A stretch of 64,000 bases of DNA from contig NZ_NWBU01000006.1 of assembly GCF_003050615.1 (NCBI RefSeq), forward strand, positions 62,001 to 126,000, read 5' to 3'. The notes under the pieces are model-generated. The model searched no databases. It saw only the letters and a program-made list of their open reading frames with translations, and was not told where the DNA came from. This document shows, piece by piece, positions 34,760 to 43,227 of the stretch (position 1 is its first letter; each line of letters starts with the position of its first letter). Both the position numbers and the translations under genes were made by a program. Origin of the DNA: Sphingomonas oleivorans. GTDB lineage: Bacteria > Pseudomonadota > Alphaproteobacteria > Sphingomonadales > Sphingomonadaceae.

Positions 34760-35764
34760 GGCGGAACGTTAGGTCCGCGAGCTCAAGCAGGTGATGGAGG
34801 AGAATGCGCGGCTGAAGAAGCTGGTCGCGGAACTGAGCCTCGACAAGGCGGTGCTGCAGGATGTTTTGTCAAAAAAGTTTCCCGGCCGGTGCTCATGAAG
34901 GAGGTTGTAGACTATGTCGTGGCATCCCACGTCTACAGCCAGCGCCGTGCCTGCCGGGTGACGCGCCAGCATCGATCAACTTGAGCCCCAAGCCGAGTAC
35001 GCGCGATCCTCGAACCGAGGTTCGACAGCGGATGTACGAGATCGTCGCGACGCGGATCCGCTACGGCTATCTCCGCGTGCATATCATGTTGAAGCGCGAA
35101 GGCTGGGCGGTCAGGCGGAATGTCGTCTACCGGCTATATCGCGAGGAAGGTCTGGTTTTGCGGACGAAGCAGCCACGCCGCCACAAGATGATCGTGCATC
35201 GTGAAGCCCGATGTCGTCCGCCGCGACCCAACGAGGCATGGAGCCTCGATTTACCGCCCTTCGGGCATTGCCTTCGGCCCGTCCACGACCAGCTCAGCAA
35301 CGGTCAGAAGTTCCGGGCGCTGACGGTGATGTGTTCAGCCGGGAGGCGCTGGCCATCGAGGTCGGCCAGCGGCTGCGTGGCGAGCCTGTCGCCGACATGC
35401 TCAACCGGCTGGTGCGGCAACGCGGAGCGCCGAAATATCTGTTTGCCGACAAGGGCGGAGAATTCACCGGTCGGTTGGTCGAACTGTGGGCGTATCACTA
35501 CGGCGTCCGGATCGACTTCAGCCGGCCCGGCAAGCCCACCGACAATGCCTATATCGAGACCTTCAACGGGTCGTTCCGGGCGAATGCCTGAACCTCCACT
35601 GGTTCGCCTCGATCGCCGAGGCCCAGCGGCTGATCGAGGCCTGGCGGCGGGACTACAACGAGAGCCGTCCGCACATGGCTCTTGGTAATCTCAGCCCGGC
35701 GGAATATCTTGCCGGGACAAGAATTTCGCTGCCCCCGATCGGGGGCAGCGAAGCCGGAAGCTAA
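34760..35764 (+). pseudogene. Broken IS3-family element (orfA tail and frameshifted orfB)
   Basis: The orfA leucine-rich tail (VMEENARLKKLVAELSLDKA) runs into orfB (VVDYVVASHVYSQRRACRVTR), then the HTH and integrase core in pieces: TRIRYGYLRVHIML, DVFSREALAIEVGQ, FADKGGEFTGRLVE, GKPTDNAYIETFNGSF, LNLHWFASIAEAQRLIE, YNESRPHMALGN. A 4-base deletion near 35328 and a 1-base loss near 35588 put the core in three frames, and about 27 in-frame bases are inserted near 35250-35280. The orfA N-terminus is missing. It therefore no longer makes an active transposase. Confidence 0.85.
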
Positions 35765-36079
35765 CGCTGCATGCGGACCACCAATCCCAAGCGCTTCATA
35801 TCAGGCTGGTTTCTGGCTGACGGGTGCCTCAAAACCTGTCCCGAAAAAGACACGCTCGTCCCAAACGCAATGACGTCCGGACGCACGAGCACGGTCAGTG
35901 CTTCCTCCCATCCGGGATACTACCTAATGACCGCTGGCAGCGAGACGAGCATCCTCGTTATGGGAGACAGCCCATCGTTCACGGGCCAGAATGGCGCCTC
36001 TGCCGAGGCAAAGACGACAACATGTCAAACAAGCATTGGATCATGGGCAAAGGCCTACAAAGGCCTATGGAGGAATGCT

Positions 36080-36382
36080 ATGTTGGCGACCGATACCAAG
36101 ATCTCAAGCGCGGAGACGCATGCTCATAAGCTGAGTGTACCAAGGCTCGCATTCACAGGCGCCGTCGTGGGCACCGTTTCGTTTCTACTCTGCTGGGCTG
36201 TGGCCGCGCTCGTTCCGGGTATTCGTGCCACGCACAGATATATTCAACTCTTCACTCCGGCTGATGTCGCATCGGGTACGGCCCTTGCCGAAGGATTCTT
36301 CTGGTCGCTCGTCATTGGGTTAATCACGGGTGCGCTTGCCGGATTTGCCTATAACCTGTCGGCCGGCCTCAAGCGGCGCTAG
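36080..36382 (+). CDS. Small two-helix membrane protein, resembling DUF5676
   Basis: A 100-residue protein with a hydrophilic N-terminus, helix 1 (FTGAVVGTVSFLLCWAVAALV), an exposed loop, then helix 2 (FFWSLVIGLITGALAGFAYNL), ending in a basic tail (KRR). This layout resembles DUF5676 small membrane proteins, often found near metal or envelope stress genes, but the match is from memory. The ATG at 36080 follows a strong GGAGGA site. It lies after the broken IS3 element, about 50 bases before a second small membrane protein. Function unknown. Confidence 0.6.
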   Translation: MLATDTKISSAETHAHKLSVPRLAFTGAVVGTVSFLLCWAVAALVPGIRATHRYIQLFTPADVASGTALAEGFFWSLVIGLITGALAGFAYNLSAGLKRR

Positions 36383-36430
36383 CCGACCGCTCTACAGCCC
36401 AACTTGCGGCCCAGGCAGCCCCGGCACGAT

Positions 36431-36625
36431 ATGGAGACGATGATGAGGCAAGCCTCCTCTCGCCAGTACGGCAGGCTTCTGTTGACTACAGCCTCGGCGT
36501 TCCTCGCGACCTACCTGCTGACCCGCCACCAGTCGCACGCGCTGCAACTGCTGCCGTACCTGGTGTTGCTCGCCTGTCCTCTCATGCACCTGTTCATGCA
36601 CAGAGGGCATCGCCACCAGCGCTAG
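36431..36625 (+). CDS. Small membrane protein, DUF2933-like
   Basis: A 64-residue protein with a hydrophobic region in two parts (RLLLTTASAFLATYLL and LQLLPYLVLLACPLMHLFM) and a His-rich end (MHRGHRHQR). The LLACPLMHLFMH motif resembles DUF2933 proteins, often found in metal-resistance or mobile regions. Possible starts are 36431, 36440 and 36443; a GGAG site fits the later ones best. The terminal His cluster could bind metal. It follows the DUF5676-like gene in the same direction, which suggests one unit. Confidence 0.5.
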   Translation: METMMRQASSRQYGRLLLTTASAFLATYLLTRHQSHALQLLPYLVLLACPLMHLFMHRGHRHQR

Positions 36626-37082
36626 GCCGCGGTGAAGAGGATCTAGCGATGGGCGACCGTATGTCCACCGGGACTTAACCGCAGCTTACCATGGACACCC
36701 ACCGATGCTCACGCCGTCCTTTCAGAAGGACCATATCAAACGCCTCGAAATTCCGCTCCTTCCAGCCGCAAGCCAAAGAATAAGGTTACGAGGAGGCGAC
36801 CGCCACGCGGCGCGCACGCCTCCCGCCACACTGGCGCCGGTATATCCCTCTGTAATCTCCCTTAGTTACGACCGATCTCAAGCTGCCTAGCTTGCAAGGG
36901 GAGCGACGCAGATGTGTTGGAGGAGAACCGGTGCGAGGATCGTTTCTGTGCGATGCTCCGCAGGCAGGCCTTCGCCGCACCGTTCAGCCTTCCTTTGGGC
37001 CAGCTAACGATGCGATCGACCATTTACGTGCGGGCCAACTTAGAGGTGGCGGTGCTGGTTTCCTGACAGGAGCCATCGGATC
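36626..37082. other. 457-bp stretch without a recognised gene
   Basis: This separates the small membrane-protein genes from phaC. A GGAGGCG/CGCCTCC inverted pair lies near 36795-36830. Short frames exist (for example at 36892-37086) but none has family similarity. It must contain the phaC promoter; no FNR-type box was found by eye. Confidence 0.5.
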
Positions 37083-38873
37083 ATGATGCATCATACGAAG
37101 CTTGAGAGGCCTCTCGAAAAGACGGGTGACACCGGACCCCGGCAAAATCTGCTGGAGCATCTTTCAGAGGAGGCCGATCGACACTTTCATGCGATGCTCG
37201 CACGCAGCACGGCGGGAATCTCGCCGGCAGCGCTGACCGAGGCGTTCATGGACTGGGCGGTTCATCTGACCATTTCGCCGAGCAGGCGCGCCTTTCTCTT
37301 GGCCAAGGCCGTTAGCAAGGTGGTACGCCTGTGGAACTATGCCTTGCGCTATATGGCAGACAGCAGGACCGAACCGTGCATCGAGCCGCTGCCCCAGGAT
37401 CGGCGCTTTTGCGATCCAGCTTGGCAGGGCTGGCCCTACAACTTCATCCACCAGATGTTCCTGCTGAACCAGCAATGGTGGCATAATGCCATGACTGGCG
37501 TCGATGGCGTGACCAGCCAGCATGAGAAGGTCGTCGATTTCATCATTCGGCAGATGCTTGATACGGCATCACCATCGAATTTCCCGCTTACGAACCCGGT
37601 TGTCGGGCAGCGTATCGCCGAAACCCGCGGCGAATGCCTGATCGACGGATCGCGCAATTTCCTCGATGATCTGAAGCGGCTGACCGAGGGGCTTAAACCA
37701 GCCGGTACCGAGGAATTTCAGCTCGGTCGCAATGTCGCCGCAACGCCTGGCCAGGTCGTCTATCGCAATCGTCTGATTGAACTTATCCAATATTCGCCGG
37801 CAACGGATACAGTCCGGCCGGAGCCAGTGCTGCTGGTGCCGGCCTGGATCATGAAATATTATATTCTCGATCTGTCGCCGGAGAATTCGCTGGTCCGCTA
37901 TCTGATCCGCCGCGGCTACACGGTATTCATGATATCCTGGCACAATCCCGGCGCCGAGGATCGCGACCTTTGCCTGGATGACTATCGCAGGCTCGGCATA
38001 ACGGCGGCGCTCGATGCAATTGGCGTGATCATGCCGCAGGCTAAGGTCCACGCAACCGGCTATTGCCTGGGCGGCACGCTGCTGTCGATCGTCGCGGCGG
38101 AAATGGCCCGCGATAAAGACGAGCGTCTGCGCTCAATGACGTTACTCGCGGCGCAGACCGACTTCACCGAAGCAGGTGAGTTGGCATTATTCATCAACCA
38201 TAGTGAGGTCCATTTCCTTGAGGACCTGATGTGGGACCAGGGCTATCTCGATACGTCCCAGATGAGCGGGGCCTTCCAGCTACTCCGATCGAAGGACCTG
38301 ATCTGGTCGCGCATGGTCCGCGACTATCTCATGGGCCAACGCGCGCCCATGACCGACATAATGGCCTGGAACGCGGATACGACGCGAATGCCCTATCGCA
38401 TGCATTCGGAATATCTGCGCCAGCTATTCCTCAATGACGACCTGGCGAGCGGGCGATTCATGGTCGATGGGCGTCCGATCGCGCTGACTGATATCCGGGT
38501 GCCCATCTTCGCCGTGGGAACGGAATGGGACCATGTCGCGCCGTGGCGTTCCGTCTTCAAGATCCACCTGCTGACCGACACCGACGTTACTTTCGCGCTG
38601 ACCACCGGCGGTCATAATAAGGGCATCGTCGCCCCACCCGATGACATGAGCCGCAGCTATCGCATGCTCTCGCGTCGGGCGTACGATCATCATCTCGATC
38701 CGGATAACTGGCTCACTGCTGCGGACGACCGGACGGGAAGCTGGTGGCATGGCTGGGCCAGCTGGCTCGACCGCCATTCGGGTGCGATGACGACGACGCC
38801 TGACATGGGAGCGCCGGACAAAGGCTATATGCCGATCGCCGACGCTCCCGGCACCTATGTCCTGGAGGCATGA
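37083..38873 (+). CDS. phaC: Class I poly(3-hydroxyalkanoate) synthase
   Basis: A 596-residue alpha/beta-hydrolase-fold polymerase. The nucleophile is Cys328 in the lipase-like box GYCLGGT, with Asp483 (GTEWDHVAPW) and His511 (TTGGHNKGI) completing the triad. Other family marks are EFQLGRNVAATPGQVVYRN, VPAWIMKYYILDL and SWHNPGAEDRDL. It links 3-hydroxyacyl-CoA units into storage polymer at granules in the cytoplasm. FabI, a MaoC-Pta fusion and acetate kinase follow with almost no gaps, so carbon storage and acetyl-CoA/acetate exchange are expressed together. The usual phaA/phaB genes are absent here. Confidence 0.93.
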   Translation: MMHHTKLERPLEKTGDTGPRQNLLEHLSEEADRHFHAMLARSTAGISPAALTEAFMDWAVHLTISPSRRAFLLAKAVSKVVRLWNYALRYMADSRTEPCIEPLPQDRRFCDPAWQGWPYNFIHQMFLLNQQWWHNAMTGVDGVTSQHEKVVDFIIRQMLDTASPSNFPLTNPVVGQRIAETRGECLIDGSRNFLDDLKRLTEGLKPAGTEEFQLGRNVAATPGQVVYRNRLIELIQYSPATDTVRPEPVLLVPAWIMKYYILDLSPENSLVRYLIRRGYTVFMISWHNPGAEDRDLCLDDYRRLGITAALDAIGVIMPQAKVHATGYCLGGTLLSIVAAEMARDKDERLRSMTLLAAQTDFTEAGELALFINHSEVHFLEDLMWDQGYLDTSQMSGAFQLLRSKDLIWSRMVRDYLMGQRAPMTDIMAWNADTTRMPYRMHSEYLRQLFLNDDLASGRFMVDGRPIALTDIRVPIFAVGTEWDHVAPWRSVFKIHLLTDTDVTFALTTGGHNKGIVAPPDDMSRSYRMLSRRAYDHHLDPDNWLTAADDRTGSWWHGWASWLDRHSGAMTTTPDMGAPDKGYMPIADAPGTYVLEA

Positions 38874-38876
38874 GCC

Positions 38877-39653
38877 ATGGCCGGTCTCGCCCCAATGCTT
38901 GCTGGCAAAGTCGGGTTGGTGGTCGGTGTCGCCAATGCGCAGTCGATCGCCACGGGATGCGCCCGCGCGTTCCGTGATGCCGGTGCCGAGCTCGCACTCA
39001 CTTATCTGAATGACGAGGCAAGGCCATATGTCGAGCCGGTTGCGCGCGATCTCGATGCCAGCTTATTCGAACCGCTGGACGTGGAGAAGGATCAGCAGCT
39101 CGATGCGCTTTTCCGGCGGATAACGGAATCCTGGGGGCGGCTGGACTTCCTGCTCCACTCGATCGCCTATTGCCGAAAGGAGGATCTGCACGGCCGCGTC
39201 GTCGATTGCTCGCGCGAGGGTTTCGCACAGGCGATGGATATATCGGTCCATTCGCTTATCAGAATGACGCGGCGCGCCGAACCTCTTATGGGGAATGGCG
39301 GCTGTATCCTGACCGTTAGCTACTATGGCGCGGAGAAGGTCGTCGATCATTATAATATCATGGGGCCGGTCAAAGCTGCGCTCGAGGCGACAGTTCGCTC
39401 GCTGGCGGCCGAGCTCGGGCCACGGCAGATCCGCGTCAATGCGCTGTCACCCGGGCCGGTCCGGACGCGCGCGGCATCGGGCATCGAGCATTTTGACGAG
39501 CTGATCGAGGAGGCACGCGCGCGGGCGCCCGAGCGGAGGCTGGTTACCATCGAGGATATCGGCGCGGTCGCGGCGGGCCTCGTCAGCGATGCCGCGCGAA
39601 GCATGACCGGCAATATCACCTATGTCGATGCGGGCTATCACATCATGTCGTGA
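38877..39653 (+). CDS. fabI: Enoyl-[acyl-carrier-protein] reductase (NADH), FabI type
   Basis: A 258-residue SDR-related reductase with FabI marks: VVGVANAQSIATGCARAF for the cofactor, LLHSIAY, and the active-site SYYGAEKVVDHYNIMGPVKAALE with the Tyr-X6-Lys arrangement. It reduces enoyl-ACP in fatty-acid elongation. Placement between phaC and a MaoC hydratase domain suggests a second, accessory FabI serving redox balance or polymer supply, separate from the housekeeping copy expected elsewhere. The start lies 3 bases after the phaC stop. Confidence 0.9.
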   Translation: MAGLAPMLAGKVGLVVGVANAQSIATGCARAFRDAGAELALTYLNDEARPYVEPVARDLDASLFEPLDVEKDQQLDALFRRITESWGRLDFLLHSIAYCRKEDLHGRVVDCSREGFAQAMDISVHSLIRMTRRAEPLMGNGGCILTVSYYGAEKVVDHYNIMGPVKAALEATVRSLAAELGPRQIRVNALSPGPVRTRAASGIEHFDELIEEARARAPERRLVTIEDIGAVAAGLVSDAARSMTGNITYVDAGYHIMS

Positions 39654-39661
39654 GGTGGCCT

Positions 39662-41050
39662 ATGCAGTTCATCGAAAACCGCACCTACGACGAACTCAAG
39701 GTCGGCGACACGGCCGCGTTGACGCGAACGCTGCGGCAGGAAGACATCGCGCTCTTTGCCGTCTTGTCCGGCGACGTAAATCCCGCTCATCTCGACGCAG
39801 AGTTCGCCAAGACGGACATGTTCCACCGCATCGTCGCGCATGGAATGTGGGGCGGCGCGCTCATTTCGGCAGTGCTCGGAACCGAGCTTCCGGGACCTGG
39901 CACCGTCTATCTCGCCCAATCACTCCACTTCCGCCGCCCAGTCGGCCTCGGCGATACGATCACGACGAGCGTGACGGTCCGCGAAAAACGTGATGCGGCG
40001 CGCGTGCTGCTCGATTGCATCTGTCGAAATCAGACCGGCGATACCGTCATTGAAGGCGAAGCAGAGGTTATCGCGCCCACAGAGAAGGTGAAGCGCCCGC
40101 GCGCATTGCTACCCCAAGTGCATGTTCACACACCCGGCGCCTGCCATCAGCGGTTTATTGCGGCGGCGCGGAAGCTGTCGCCGATCCGGACTGCGATCAT
40201 CCATCCGGTCGATGAGCTTTCGCTTCGCGGTGCAACCGAAGCATCGGCGGCTGGTCTGATCGAACCGGTGCTGGTGGGACCGATAGAGAAGGTCAAACGC
40301 GCTGCGGAGGCCGCCAGTGTCAATCTCGGCCAGCTGGAAATCATTGACGCTCCGCATAGCCATGCAGCGGCCGAGCGGGCGGTCCAATTGGTGCGCGAGG
40401 GGCGTATCGAGGCGCTAATGAAAGGCGCGCTCCACACCAATGAAATATTGAATGTTGTCGTGCGGGCCGACAGCGGCCTGCGCACCGAGCGCCGGATGAG
40501 CCACATCTATCTGCTCGACGTCCCGCATTATCCGAAGCCGCTGTTCATAACGGATGCGGCGATCAACATTTATCCAACGCTCAATGACAAGCGCGACATC
40601 GTGCGCAATGCGATCGATCTGTGCCATGCGCTCGGGATCGCCACGCCCAAGATCGCGATCCTGTCGGCCGTCGAGACGATCGAGCCGAAGATCAGCTCGA
40701 CGCTCGATGCCGCTGCACTCTGCAAGATGGCCGATCGGGGGCAGATCGGCGGCGGCCTGCTGGATGGGCCGCTGGCCTTCGACAATGCCGTGTCCAAGGC
40801 AGCAGTGGCCGCGAAGCAGATCGTCTCGCCCGTTGCCGGAGATGCCGATGTGCTGGTGGCGCCAGACCTTGAATCCGGAAACATGCTTGCCAAGCAGCTT
40901 ATCTATCTTGCCGGTGCCGCATCGGCGGGGATCGTTCTCGGCGCACGTGTTCCGATCATGCTGACCAGTCGGGCCGACGATATTCCCGCCCGGATTGCAT
41001 CATGCGCCCTGGCTCTGCTCGTCGTACGCCACCGGGGTGGAGGCGCATGA
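39662..41050 (+). CDS. Bifunctional MaoC-like enoyl-CoA hydratase / phosphate acetyltransferase
   Basis: A 462-residue fusion. Residues about 1-140 are a MaoC hotdog domain (VLSGDVNPAHLDAEFAKTDMFHRIVAHGMWGG, the Asp-His hydratase motif). From about 160 a phosphotransacetylase/phosphobutyryltransferase domain follows (EALMKGALHTNEILN, RRMSHIYLLDVP, DAAINIYPTL, GLLDGPLAFDNAVSKAAV). It can hydrate crotonyl-type CoA esters and convert acyl-CoA plus phosphate to acyl phosphate, feeding the acetate kinase that overlaps it by 4 bases. The chosen ATG has a GAGGTGG site; a GTG at 39650 is an alternative. Confidence 0.88.
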   Translation: MQFIENRTYDELKVGDTAALTRTLRQEDIALFAVLSGDVNPAHLDAEFAKTDMFHRIVAHGMWGGALISAVLGTELPGPGTVYLAQSLHFRRPVGLGDTITTSVTVREKRDAARVLLDCICRNQTGDTVIEGEAEVIAPTEKVKRPRALLPQVHVHTPGACHQRFIAAARKLSPIRTAIIHPVDELSLRGATEASAAGLIEPVLVGPIEKVKRAAEAASVNLGQLEIIDAPHSHAAAERAVQLVREGRIEALMKGALHTNEILNVVVRADSGLRTERRMSHIYLLDVPHYPKPLFITDAAINIYPTLNDKRDIVRNAIDLCHALGIATPKIAILSAVETIEPKISSTLDAAALCKMADRGQIGGGLLDGPLAFDNAVSKAAVAAKQIVSPVAGDADVLVAPDLESGNMLAKQLIYLAGAASAGIVLGARVPIMLTSRADDIPARIASCALALLVVRHRGGGA

Positions 41051-42261
41051 TGATGCGCGAGGCGTTTCTTATCTTTAATGCCGGATCATCGAGCCTCAAA
41101 TTCGCGCTTTATGAAAGCCGGTCCCTCGATCTCTTGTGCCGCGGCGTGCTCGAAGAGCGCAGCGAAGGCATGAAACTCGACATTGCCGGCCCACTGGCGG
41201 GCCCGTTTCTTGAGGCGCCGCGACCCGCAGAAACCGGACATGCCGGATATATAGAATGGTTCCTCAATCTCGTGCGACATCGCTTGGGCGACCTATCTTT
41301 GGGTGCCGCCGGGCACCGTGTCGTGCATGGCGGTGCCCAATTTGCCGCGCCCATCATTGTTGACGATATGGCAATGGCCGCGCTCGAGGCGCTGGTTCCG
41401 CTCGCGCCGGGCCACCAGCCCAATAATCTGATGGCGATCAGGGCGGTTGCCCGGTTTTGGCCCGATCTGCCGCAGATTGCCTGTTTCGACACCGCTTTCC
41501 ATCGAACTCAGCCGCGTCTGGCGCAACTGTTCGGGCTGCCGCGTGGTTTCAGCGATGCGGGGATTCTGCGCTACGGTTTTCATGGACTGTCCTACGAATA
41601 TATCGCGAGCCGGCTGCCCGAGATCGCGGGCTCGCGCGCCGACGGGCGGGTGATCGTCGCCCATCTCGGCCATGGCGCGAGCCTTTGCGCAATGCGCGAG
41701 CGGCGGAGCGTGGCCACAACCATGGGGTTCACCTCGCTGGATGGCTTGATGATGGGAACACGATGCGGAGCGATCGATCCCGGCGTACTCCTGTATCTCA
41801 TTCGCGAGCGTGGCATGTCGGTCGAAACTGTCGCCGATCTGCTGAACAATCGCTCGGGCCTGCTGGGTGTCTCCGGAATCAGCGACGATGTACGGACGCT
41901 GGCGGCCAGCGACGATCCGCGCGCCAACGAGGCGCTGGACCTGTTCGCCTATCGCATTGTCCGCGAGGTGGGCTCGCTCGTTTCGGCATTGGGCGGGCTG
42001 GATCTCCTGATATTCACGGCCGGCATAGGTGAGCACTCAGCTCTGGTCCGTCGCAAGGTATGCGAGCAGCTGCGCTTCTTCGGACTGGAGCTGGACGAGC
42101 AACTCAATGCCTCCGGAGCGATGACGATCAGCTCGGACGCGTCTGAGATTGGGGTCTACATCGTCCCGACGAACGAGGAGCTGCCGATCGCGGATGCCGT
42201 GCGGCGGTTAATCGGCATATCGGAGCGTCCGGGGCCAGGAATTACATCGCAGCATGGCTGA
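41047..42261 (+). CDS. ackA: Acetate kinase
   Basis: A 404-residue enzyme with the acetokinase signatures: LIFNAGSSSLKFAL at the N-terminus, GHRVVHGG, FDTAFH, YGFHGLSYEYIA, VIVAHLGHGASLCAM, GLMMGTRCGAIDPG, and the ATP site FTAGIGEHSALVR. It makes ATP from acetyl phosphate in the cytoplasm, using the product of the upstream acetyltransferase. The ATGA overlap with the MaoC-Pta stop makes coupled translation likely. Together they allow ATP to be gained from acyl-CoA without respiration. Confidence 0.94.
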   Translation: MMMREAFLIFNAGSSSLKFALYESRSLDLLCRGVLEERSEGMKLDIAGPLAGPFLEAPRPAETGHAGYIEWFLNLVRHRLGDLSLGAAGHRVVHGGAQFAAPIIVDDMAMAALEALVPLAPGHQPNNLMAIRAVARFWPDLPQIACFDTAFHRTQPRLAQLFGLPRGFSDAGILRYGFHGLSYEYIASRLPEIAGSRADGRVIVAHLGHGASLCAMRERRSVATTMGFTSLDGLMMGTRCGAIDPGVLLYLIRERGMSVETVADLLNNRSGLLGVSGISDDVRTLAASDDPRANEALDLFAYRIVREVGSLVSALGGLDLLIFTAGIGEHSALVRRKVCEQLRFFGLELDEQLNASGAMTISSDASEIGVYIVPTNEELPIADAVRRLIGISERPGPGITSQHG

Positions 42262-42298
42262 CCGTCGAACGCCGCTGAGAGCTGCAATCGCCCGGTAG

Positions 42299-42658
42299 TC
42301 ACAACGCCACCCGGTTGAGCCGCAAGGCGTTGGTGACGACGCTGACTGACGAAAGCGCCATCGCGGCGGCGGCGATGATCGGCGACAGGAGGATGCCGAA
42401 CAAGGGATAGAGCAGGCCGGCGGCGATCGGCACCCCGGCAACGTTGTAGACGAAGGCGAAGAACAGATTCTGGCGGATGTTGGACATTGTCGCCTCGCTC
42501 AGCCGGCGCGCCCGCACGATCCCGCCCAGATCGCCCTTGAGCAGGGTCACCCCCGCACTCTCAATGGCGACATCGGTACCGGAGCTCATCGCGATCCCGA
42601 TATCCGCGGCGGCAAGCGCGGGCCCATCGTTCACGCCGTCGCCGGCCATGGCGACGAT
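42299..42658 (-). pseudogene. C-terminal fragment of a heavy-metal (CopA-like) P-type ATPase
   Basis: The minus strand carries the last part of a P1B ATPase: [24 protein letters not shown], then [14 protein letters not shown], and the last membrane pair ([48 protein letters not shown]). This tail, with NALRLN, is typical of copper exporters. Everything upstream, about 600 residues including the CPx channel and DKTGT motif, is missing: at about 42656-42664 the sequence switches to an IS256 transposase fragment. An internal ATG at 42649 could make a useless tail only. Confidence 0.88.
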
Positions 42659-42797
42659 CGTCGGCCGAGCGGGTCGAGATGCCCAGGATGTAGGCCTCCT
42701 GGATGACGCCGGTCAGCGCCTTCTCGGGCAGCCGGCGGGGTTCCAGGAAACCGGGAAAATAGCTGCCCTTCCGGAGCTTCGGGATGCGTAGTTCCCA
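42659..42797 (-). pseudogene. IS256-family transposase fragment joined to the CopA remnant
   Basis: The minus strand encodes [19 protein letters not shown], then [22 protein letters not shown], the N-terminal third of an IS256-family (Mutator-type) transposase. It is not in frame with the ATPase remnant. Where the two meet, GCCGACGATC can be read as part of either, hinting at recombination at a short shared sequence. Upstream of RIPKL an extra G shifts the frame of the expected AGTVELRIP start. No terminal repeat or catalytic part is left. Confidence 0.75.
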
Positions 42798-43227
42798 CGG
42801 TACCGGCGCGCGCGACCGGTCAGCTTTGCTACCGTCGAGCTACACCACCACCCGGGACACGACCGCAGAATCCCTGGGGAGGCCAGGAGTTGGTGCTCCT
42901 CGGTGCTGTTTGGGGGTGTTCGCGAATCAATCGAAGTCTTGAGCGAGAATCTGCATAAGCGTCTGATCTCCCCCTTGCACCCAGGTGGATGAGGTGGCGA
43001 TGCCGAACCTCGCTTCCACGACGCTTTCGCGGTGAGAAGCGCGCTGCGCTTCGGCGCAACCCACCCACAATTCCAGTAAGCTTTTCTTTACAAATCCGTG
43101 GCTGCAGCATTACGATCAAGCATTGCAGCATTCAGATAAGAATGGGGAGATGCCATCGGCTATCATCAACCGGCAGGGCGCAAGGAAAGCAGGGGCGTCT
43201 CTGCCGCCATCAAAAGGGGGGTATTAG
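42798..43227. other. 430-bp stretch without a recognised gene, upstream of the second TonB receptor
   Basis: The left part may be more IS256-related debris (for example CTACACCACCACCCGGGAC around 42840). The right part must hold the promoter of the TonB receptor at 43228, whose start follows an AGGGGGG site. No clear Fur box was found by eye. The repeated word GCAGCATT occurs twice near 43105-43135. Confidence 0.4.

Noticed and set aside
42800-42860. tRNA-like word (GTAGCTCGACGGTAGC on the minus strand)
   Set aside because: It looks like a D-arm, but no anticodon arm, T-arm or acceptor pairing could be drawn, and it sits beside IS256 debris.
27580-43227. FNR/FixK boxes (TTGAT-N4-ATCAA) before the fermentation genes
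   Set aside because: Looked for by eye upstream of 27939, 30521, 36080 and 37083; no acceptable match was found.
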